Shown: positions 58,866-64,000 of the stretch, one piece after another
How the letters are laid out: every line of letters starts with the position of its first letter
Numbering within the stretch: position 1 is the first letter of the stretch
From: Nocardia seriolae NBRC 15557
GTDB lineage: Bacteria; Actinomycetota; Actinomycetes; Mycobacteriales; Mycobacteriaceae
DNA length: 64,000 bases
Direction of reading: 5' to 3'
NCBI RefSeq assembly: GCF_007990715.1
Contig: NZ_BJWY01000007.1
Location: 1 to 64,000 of the forward strand
Translations under genes and position numbers: made by a program
The notes under the pieces: model-generated
Told to the model about the DNA's origin: nothing
The model's input: only the letters and a program-made list of their open reading frames with translations
Database searches by the model: none

Positions 58866-59618
58866 ATGACCGAGACACAGCGTGGCCGGGTGCGCGTCGA
58901 GCCGAGCGCCAAGCGGGTGCGTGCGTACCTGGGCGGTCAACTGGCCGCCGACTCCGTCCGTCCGATGCTGGTGTGGGAATCCCCGCACTACCCCACCTAC
59001 TACCTGCCGGTCGCCGACCTGCGGGTCAAGCTCGAGCCCAATGGGCAGACCCGCCCCTCCCCCAGCCGCGGCGACGGCACCGAATTCGATGTGGTGGCCG
59101 ACGGCGTCATCGCCGCGGGCGCGGCCGTGCGCCACCTCGACTCCCCCATTCCGGAGTTGCGCGAGCTGGTGAAGCTGGACTTCCACGCCATGGACGAATG
59201 GCTCGAGGAGGACGAGCCGATCTACGTCCACCCGCGCGACCCCTACACCCGGGTGGACATCCTGTTCAGCTCCCGGCACGTCCGGGTGGCCCTGAACGGC
59301 GAGACCCTCGCCGATTCGCATTCGCCGCACATCCTGTTCGAGACCGGGCTGCCGCCGCGCTACTACCTGCCGCTGTCGGATCTGCGCCGCGAACTGCTGC
59401 GGCCCTCGGCCAGCCGGACCTCGTGCCCGTACAAGGGCCACGCCGAGTACTGGGACGTCCAGCTCGGTGAGACCACACATGCGGATCTGGTGTGGATCTA
59501 CCGCACCCCGCTGCCGGAGAGCCAGAAGATCGCCGGACTGGCGTCGTTCTACAACGAGAAGGTCGACATCTGGGTGGACGGCGAATTGCAGCCGCGACCC
59601 AAGACGCCGTTCAGCTGA
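58866..59618 (+). CDS. DUF427 protein, two tandem domains
   Basis: 250 residues built of two DUF427 units (about 8-80 and 125-230). Each has an RVRAYLGG or HVRVALNGE strand, a WESPHYPTYYLPVADLR or FETGLPPRYYLPLSDLR motif, and, in the second, TSCPYKGHAEYWDV. Function unknown; the domain is common in actinobacteria and fungi. The ATG at 58866 follows GGGAGG very closely. Confidence 0.85.
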   Translation: MTETQRGRVRVEPSAKRVRAYLGGQLAADSVRPMLVWESPHYPTYYLPVADLRVKLEPNGQTRPSPSRGDGTEFDVVADGVIAAGAAVRHLDSPIPELRELVKLDFHAMDEWLEEDEPIYVHPRDPYTRVDILFSSRHVRVALNGETLADSHSPHILFETGLPPRYYLPLSDLRRELLRPSASRTSCPYKGHAEYWDVQLGETTHADLVWIYRTPLPESQKIAGLASFYNEKVDIWVDGELQPRPKTPFS

Positions 59619-59623
59619 AGACC

Positions 59624-60361
59624 TCAGGCCCCCAGAATCTCCGACACCAGCCGGGGCAGTGCCGCCCCGATGGGGTCGCGCACGATCTCGGCGGCGTAGT
59701 CGTCGTAGGGGGTCGGCTCGGCATTCACGATGACCAGGTCCGCCCCCGCGTCCACCGCCACCGCGCACATCGAGGCGGCGGGCTCGACCTGGAGCGAGCT
59801 GCCCACGGCCAGAAAGATTTCCGCGCTCTCGGCGATCTGCACGGCGGCGCGGATGGCGGTGGTGTCGAGCTGCTGGCCGAACATGACGACCGCCGCCGTG
59901 AGGATGCCGCCGCAATCCGGGCAGGCCGGATCCGGATCCCCGGCGGCCACCCGCTCCAGGGTGGTGGTCATGGAATCGGTGAAATCGCAGTCGATACAGA
60001 CGACTTCGAACATGTTCCCGTGGATCTCCACCACGCCGCCGGATCCGGCGCGCTGATGCAGCCGATCGATGTTCTGGGTGATGATCCCGACCTGCCGCCC
60101 GCTCGCCGCCAGCCGCACCAGCGCCTCGTGCGCGGGATGCGGTGTCGCCCGCCAGGCCGGATTGTCCCGGCGCGCCAGCCAAGCCCGCACCCGCAGCTCG
60201 GGATCGGCCACATAGTTCTGGTAGGTCGACAGCAACTCCGCGATCGGATCCGCGGTCCAAACCCCGCGCGGCCCACGGAAATCCGGAATCCCGGAGTCCG
60301 TCGAAATCCCCGCCCCCGTCAGCACTCCGATCGGCCCCTTGCGTGCCCGCCAGTCCGTCAC
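59624..60361 (-). CDS. Sir2-family NAD-dependent deacylase
   Basis: 245 residues: LTGAGISTDSGIPDFRGPRGVW, ITQNIDRLHQRAG, catalytic His in EIHGN, and zinc Cys pairs CIDC and CPDC. Layout is that of class U/III bacterial sirtuins (CobB-like). It removes acyl groups from lysines using NAD. GTG start at 60361, near the beginning of the Rossmann fold. Convergent with the DUF427 gene, five bases apart. Confidence 0.9.
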   Translation of the reverse strand: MTDWRARKGPIGVLTGAGISTDSGIPDFRGPRGVWTADPIAELLSTYQNYVADPELRVRAWLARRDNPAWRATPHPAHEALVRLAASGRQVGIITQNIDRLHQRAGSGGVVEIHGNMFEVVCIDCDFTDSMTTTLERVAAGDPDPACPDCGGILTAAVVMFGQQLDTTAIRAAVQIAESAEIFLAVGSSLQVEPAASMCAVAVDAGADLVIVNAEPTPYDDYAAEIVRDPIGAALPRLVSEILGA

Positions 60362-60548
60362 GTACCCCAGCCTAGGCCGCGTCCGTCCGGCCCGCCGAGC
60401 GCCGAATCACCCGCGATCGGATCCCATTGCCGCGACGGGCGTCGCACCCGCCGAGCCGACGCTCCACGCGACGATGGCGATCACCTGATCACCGCGGTAT
60501 GGCCGCCGGGCCCACGGGTGCGGCGCGAGCCGCCCTCGGTTCGTGCGC

Positions 60549-61463
60549 TCAGACGGCGATGACGGCGGGCGCGTCCTCGGCGCGGCGGTATCGGCCGGGG
60601 GCGACGCCGTATTCGCGTTTGAAGGCCTTGGCAAAGGCGAATTCGCTTTGATATCCGACCTTTCGGGCGACACCGGCGAGCGGGGTGTCGGTCTCGCGGA
60701 GCAGGCGGGCGGCGGTGAGCATGCGCCAGCGGGTGAGGTAGGACAGTGGGGGCTCGCCGACGGTGGCGAGGAAGCGGCGGGCCAGGGTGGCGCGGCTGAC
60801 GCCCGCGACGGCGCTGAGTTCGGGCACTGTCCAGGTCTGTTCCGGCGCATCGTGAATGGCGCGCAGGGCGGCGGCCACCGCCGCATCGGCGAAGGCGGCG
60901 GCCCAACCGGTCGGTGTCTCGGCCCGGTCGGCCAGCCAGGCGCGCAGGATGAACAGCAGCAACGTTTCCAGCAGCGGCGGCACCGCCGCATCGGTGCCCG
61001 GCCCGGGTGCACCGATCTCCCCGGCCAGCAGGTCCACCGCCGCCCGCAGCGCCGGATGGCGTCCCGGGCGCGCGGGCAGATGGATGAACTCCGGCAGCTC
61101 GTCCAGAATCGGATGACTGCGCTGCCGCCCGAGTTCGTATGCGCCACACACCAATGCGGTCCGGGTCCCCGGTCCGGTGATCTCCCGGGGCTCGCCCGGG
61201 CGCGCCACCTCGGTGATCGGCGAGCCGAGCGCGTCCACGAGCTCGTGGTCCGCTCCGCGCGGCATGAACAGGACGTCACCCACCCCGAGCGCGATCGGCT
61301 CCCCGGCGGGCGGCACCGCCCAGCACGAACCCTGCAGCACCACATGGAATCCCGCGCCCGGCACCTTCGGATAGTGACGACCCCAGGGTGCGTGCCGGAC
61401 GAACAGACCGGAGGCCGGGGTGCCGGTTCGAATGGCGGCGATAGCCTCGCTGAGGATGTCCAT
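60549..61463 (-). CDS. AraC-family regulator with cupin domain
   Basis: 304 residues. The N-terminal half is a cupin_6-type sensor (GAGFHVVLQGSCWAV, LGVGDVLFMPRGADHELVD). The C-terminal double HTH is typical AraC (WTVPELSAVAGVSRATLARRF and GVARKVGYQSEFAFAKAFKREYGVAPGRYR). It is divergent from the frameshifted dehydrogenase-like gene; such pairs are usually regulator and target. Confidence 0.88.
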   Translation of the reverse strand: MDILSEAIAAIRTGTPASGLFVRHAPWGRHYPKVPGAGFHVVLQGSCWAVPPAGEPIALGVGDVLFMPRGADHELVDALGSPITEVARPGEPREITGPGTRTALVCGAYELGRQRSHPILDELPEFIHLPARPGRHPALRAAVDLLAGEIGAPGPGTDAAVPPLLETLLLFILRAWLADRAETPTGWAAAFADAAVAAALRAIHDAPEQTWTVPELSAVAGVSRATLARRFLATVGEPPLSYLTRWRMLTAARLLRETDTPLAGVARKVGYQSEFAFAKAFKREYGVAPGRYRRAEDAPAVIAV

Positions 61464-61559
61464 GCCTGGACTATATAGCTCAATGGTTGAGCGTTCAGAG
61501 CATAATCATGAGCAATCGGACCATTCAAATGCTCACACTACCCGAATAGCTTTGCTCTC
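61464..61559. promoter_or_regulatory. divergent promoter of araC-like gene
   Basis: The 96-base gap is A+T-richer than its surroundings and holds TGAGC at 61488 and 61509 in direct orientation and an inverted GCTCA at 61531. These are plausible half-sites for the AraC-type regulator. A TATATAG at 61473-61479 may be part of its promoter. Confidence 0.35.
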
Positions 61560-62623
61560 ATGACGAAGCAGCAGACACCGGGCGCAACCACCGCAGGCTC
61601 CACCACCATCGCCGTCTACGGCGCGACCGGTCACCCGGCGGCTACATCCTCGCCGAGCTCGCCCGACGCGGCCTGACCCCGATCCTGGTGGGCCGCAACG
61701 CAGATCGTCTGCACGCCGCCGCCGGACTGCCCGACGCCGAGATCCGCATCGCGGATCTGGACGACCATGCCGCCCTGGTCACCGCCTTCACCGGCGCGGA
61801 CGTGGTGATCAGCGCGCTCTTCGCCTTCGTCGATTGCGGCGGCGCGGTACTGGCCGCCGCGATCGAGGCGGGCGCGCATTACACCGACACCTCCGGTGAG
61901 CAGCGGTTCGTGCGCCGAGCGCTGGAAGAGTTCGGCCCGCTCGCCGAAAAGGCCGGGGTGACAGTCGTTTCCGGCGTCACCGACAACAATCTCGCCGCCG
62001 ATCTGCTGGCAGACCTGGTGGTACCCGAGATCGACGGCCCCGCCGATCTGGTGGTCACCCACCACAGTCACGGCGGCGGCGACGGGTCCAAGGGCAGCGC
62101 GCGAACCGTACTGGCGAATCTGGAATGGTTCCGTGACGGCGGCTGGCACTACGAGGACGGGACCCTGCGCACCGGCCCGACCACCCGGCACCGCACCCTG
62201 ACCTTCCCCGGCACCGCCGCGGCCGTCCCGGTCGACAAGTCTCCGCAGTCCGCCGTCCTCACCATCCCACGGCACAGGAAGGTGTCCTACGTAGCGGGCG
62301 CGATCGCGCAGGCCTTCCACGCCAACCTGAGCGGCTTCACCGCCGAGGCCCTCGAATCCATGCCCGACACACCGGGTTCCGACCTGAGCTACGACGTGAT
62401 CGTCGACGCCTACGGCCCCGGCGGCGATCAGGTCCGCGGCGTGGTCAGCGGCACCGACTCCTACCGCGATTCCGCCCTGCTGGCCGTGGAAGTCGCGACC
62501 CGGCTCGCCACCAACGCACCCCGCCCGGGCGCCCTGGCCCCCGGCGAAGCCTTCGACGCCGCCGAGTTCCTGAATTCCCTCGCACCCCACGGCATCATGT
62601 GGACCATCGGTACCGGAAATTGA
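61560..62623 (+). pseudogene. frameshifted saccharopine-dehydrogenase-like oxidoreductase
   Basis: The ATG at 61560 opens MTKQQTPGATTAGSTTIAVYGATGH, the start of a Rossmann fold, but the frame then breaks. The next frame gives GYILAELARRGLTPILVGRNADRL and continues intact to 62623. The shift lies at the CACCCGG near 61635; one lost base explains it. The family includes trans-acting enoyl reductases and saccharopine dehydrogenases. A shortened protein from an internal start would lack the nucleotide-binding loop. Read error is possible. Confidence 0.75.
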
Positions 62624-62767
62624 GCCGTCGTGGCAGCACGGGCATCGGGGCCTCGCGCCATCTGCTCGGCCCCGGGCACCTCATGCCCCAACCCCGGAGC
62701 ACAACCGGTTCGTGAACGTGCCCGCGTCGGGCTGATCCGGCCGCATCCGCCGTATACGGTGGGGGCC

Positions 62768-63196
62768 ATGAGCGACCGTGGGCTCCCCGGCGACGACCGT
62801 CCGAAGTTGGCCGTGGAATTGGATCTGGAGCCGCATCCCGAGGGCGGGTGGTATCGGGAAACCTGGCGCGGTGGAGTGGAATTCGAGCCGGAGGGGTACG
62901 ACGGGCCGCGGGCGAGTGCGACAGCCATCTATTTCCTGCTGCTGCCGGGCGAGAAATCCGCGCCGCACACGGTGACGTCGGACGAGATGTGGTTCTGGCA
63001 TCGGGGCGGGCCCCTGCTGCTGAACATCGGGGGTGAGGAGATCGTCCTCGGGCCCGATGTGGAGCAGGGGCAGCGCCCCCAGGCGGTGGTCCCCGGCGGG
63101 GTTTCCCAGTCCGCCCGACCGGCGGGAGACCACTACAGCCTGGTGAGCTGCGTGGTCTCCCCCGGTTTCGATTTCGCCGACTTCCGGCTCGACTGA
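62768..63196 (+). CDS. DUF985 cupin protein
   Basis: 142 residues with the DUF985/cupin_5 pattern: ELEPHPEGGWYRET near the start (written LDLEPHPEGGWYRET in the protein), TAIYFLLLPGEKSAPHTVTSDEMWFWHRGGPLLL, and VVPGGVSQSA, ending VVSPGFDFADFRL. The family is of unknown role, some members acting on sugar epimers. The ATG at 62768 fits the family start; the frame is open further upstream. Confidence 0.85.
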   Translation: MSDRGLPGDDRPKLAVELDLEPHPEGGWYRETWRGGVEFEPEGYDGPRASATAIYFLLLPGEKSAPHTVTSDEMWFWHRGGPLLLNIGGEEIVLGPDVEQGQRPQAVVPGGVSQSARPAGDHYSLVSCVVSPGFDFADFRLD

Positions 63197-63217
63197 GCTG
63201 CTTTCGGTAGTCGAGCC

Positions 63218-63547
63218 CTACTGGTCGACTTCGAGAAGCCCCTCCGCCACGGCGTGATCGATGGTCTTCTCGAGATTGGGGCAGGAATCGGGCTTGCCGA
63301 AGGCGGGCCCGTTCTGCGCGAGCTTCTGGAACACGGGGCAACTGTCGGCCGGATTGCTCCGCCACTGGGTGGTGCGCTGGTTGCTGGAGTGCTTGCGCAC
63401 CAGCACTTCGACGCCGCAGGTCTGACACGCGATGGGTGTCATGCCCGATTCCATGTAGTGCTCTTTGTCGAGAACCGTCTGGGCGCGCACCTGTTCACGC
63501 TGTTCCGGACGGTCCGCGAAATCCGGTGCCTTCGCCCAGCTGGTCAT
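63218..63547 (-). CDS. small Cys protein coupled to kshA
   Basis: 109 residues, not assigned to a family. It contains CQTC (Cys41, Cys44) and two DSCP motifs (Cys70, Cys89), so it could bind a metal. The ATG overlaps the kshA stop (ATGA), so the two are made together. In M. tuberculosis a small protein gene (Rv3527) also follows kshA; equivalence is likely by place but not shown. A helper role for the KshA Rieske oxygenase is a guess. Confidence 0.7.
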   Translation of the reverse strand: MTSWAKAPDFADRPEQREQVRAQTVLDKEHYMESGMTPIACQTCGVEVLVRKHSSNQRTTQWRSNPADSCPVFQKLAQNGPAFGKPDSCPNLEKTIDHAVAEGLLEVDQ

Positions 63548-64000
63548 CAGACTTCCGCCTCCTCCGACGCGGGCTCCGAACCGGCCTGGGCCGCAGCGGC
63601 TTCCGCTTCCTTGGCTTCGCGCTTCTTGCGCAGGTTCTCCTCGACCTCGAGACCCCAGGCCTCATTGGCCTTGGTGGTGTCGATCTCGAATTCGAAGCGC
63701 TGCACCGACTTCGGGTCGATGTCGGCGACATCCACGTAGAACTGGTCGTACCAGCGGCGCAGCTGGTAGACCGGCCCGTCCTCCTCGGTCAGCAGCGGGT
63801 TGTCGATCTTGGACTTGTGCTTCCAGATCTCGACATCCTGCAGGAAGCCCTCGGACACGCCCTCGGTCATCTTGGCGGCGAACGCCTCGGCCTGCTCGTC
63901 CGGCAGCCCCTTCGGCTTCTCCAGTGAGACACCCCACTGCAGCATGAAGGAGTTCTGCGTGACCGGGTAGTGGCAGTTGATGAGGACCGTCTTGACCTCG
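63547..64000 (-). CDS. kshA: 3-ketosteroid 9-alpha-hydroxylase oxygenase KshA (3' part)
   Basis: Only the last 151 codons are in the window; the gene starts beyond base 64000. The visible part (VLINCHYPVTQNSFMLQWGV, EGFLQDVEIWKHKSKIDNPLL, VYQLRRWYDQFYVDVADI) is the C-terminal catalytic-domain end of KshA, the Rieske oxygenase that hydroxylates C9 and triggers ring-B opening. The Rieske and iron-site motifs lie outside. An Ala/Glu-rich charged tail ends it. Confidence 0.93.
   Translation of the reverse strand, partial: EVKTVLINCHYPVTQNSFMLQWGVSLEKPKGLPDEQAEAFAAKMTEGVSEGFLQDVEIWKHKSKIDNPLLTEEDGPVYQLRRWYDQFYVDVADIDPKSVQRFEFEIDTTKANEAWGLEVEENLRKKREAKEAEAAAAQAGSEPASEEAEV

Noticed and set aside
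60005..60018. KstR-like core TCGAACATGTTCCC
   Set aside because: It lies inside the sirtuin coding sequence, lacks the final A, and is not near any start codon.

Overview
The window is high-GC actinobacterial DNA, most likely from a mycolate-containing actinomycete of the Nocardia/Rhodococcus/Mycobacterium group. Nocardia is my best guess, from protein style and the short repeats. It is almost wholly the sterol (cholesterol) uptake and degradation locus, in an order close to M. tuberculosis Rv3492c to Rv3564 as I recall it. Family and gene names rest on reading translated sequence and remembered homologues; no database search was run.

Layout. (1) 331-10493, minus: the complete mce4 steroid import operon (yrbE4A, yrbE4B, mce4A-F and two Mce-associated proteins), with KstR-type boxes upstream. 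(2) 10817-14536: side-chain enzymes hsd4A, ferredoxin fdxD and the divergent pair fadE26-fadE27. (3) 14659-20767: an accessory block (mycothiol-dependent enzyme, glycosyltransferase, VOC protein, XRE regulator, frameshifted acyl-CoA synthetase, LuxR relic, ECF sigma factor). (4) 20857-30122: fadD19, an F420-type oxidoreductase, a duplicated OB-fold (DUF35) protein, ltp4, ltp3, a SnoaL-like protein, cyp125 and fadA5. (5) 30123-35645: an accessory block with an EspR-like regulator behind a long structured leader, an unusual convergent intergenic region with repeats and predicted RNA folds, a three-gene minus-strand module (GSA-repeat exported protein, ImmA/IrrE protease, MAB_1171c-like membrane protein), and a cupin/MarR pair. 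(6) 35730-41002: two SDRs, echA20, ipdA, ipdB and ipdC for the last two steroid rings. (7) 41213-45821: higBA with a frameshifted toxin, an SDR, a metallophosphoesterase, a uracil/xanthine permease and a YbaB-like protein. (8) 45979-56699: fadA6, the repressor kstR2, ipdF, fadE30, fadD3, an enoyl-CoA hydratase and fadE31-33. (9) 56781-63196: unrelated housekeeping or accessory genes. (10) 63218-64000: the 3' end of kshA with a coupled small Cys protein.

How it works together. Mce4 imports sterol. CYP125, FadD19, FadE26/27, Hsd4A and FadA5 begin side-chain removal. Ltp3/Ltp4 and the DUF35 protein fit aldol-type cleavage of branched side chains. KshA opens the rings. FadD3, FadE30, IpdF, FadA6, IpdC, EchA20 and IpdAB degrade the C/D-ring propionate. 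Sequence-visible operators split the locus into a KstR half (TNNAACNNGTTNNA boxes at 77, 10568, 10645, 11808, 12118, 22517, 23710 and 28831) and a KstR2 half (ANCAAGNNCTTGNT-type boxes at 37476, 47829 and 50882). Missing from this stretch are fadE28, fadE29, chsH1, chsH2, ltp2, echA19, cyp142 and the hsa genes.

The least explained items are two dispersed repeats that form micro-ORF linkers between operon genes, a different repeat built into the N-termini of ltp4 and ltp3, the possible structured RNAs at 30210-30480 and 31257-31393, and the GSA-repeat/ImmA/membrane-protein module.
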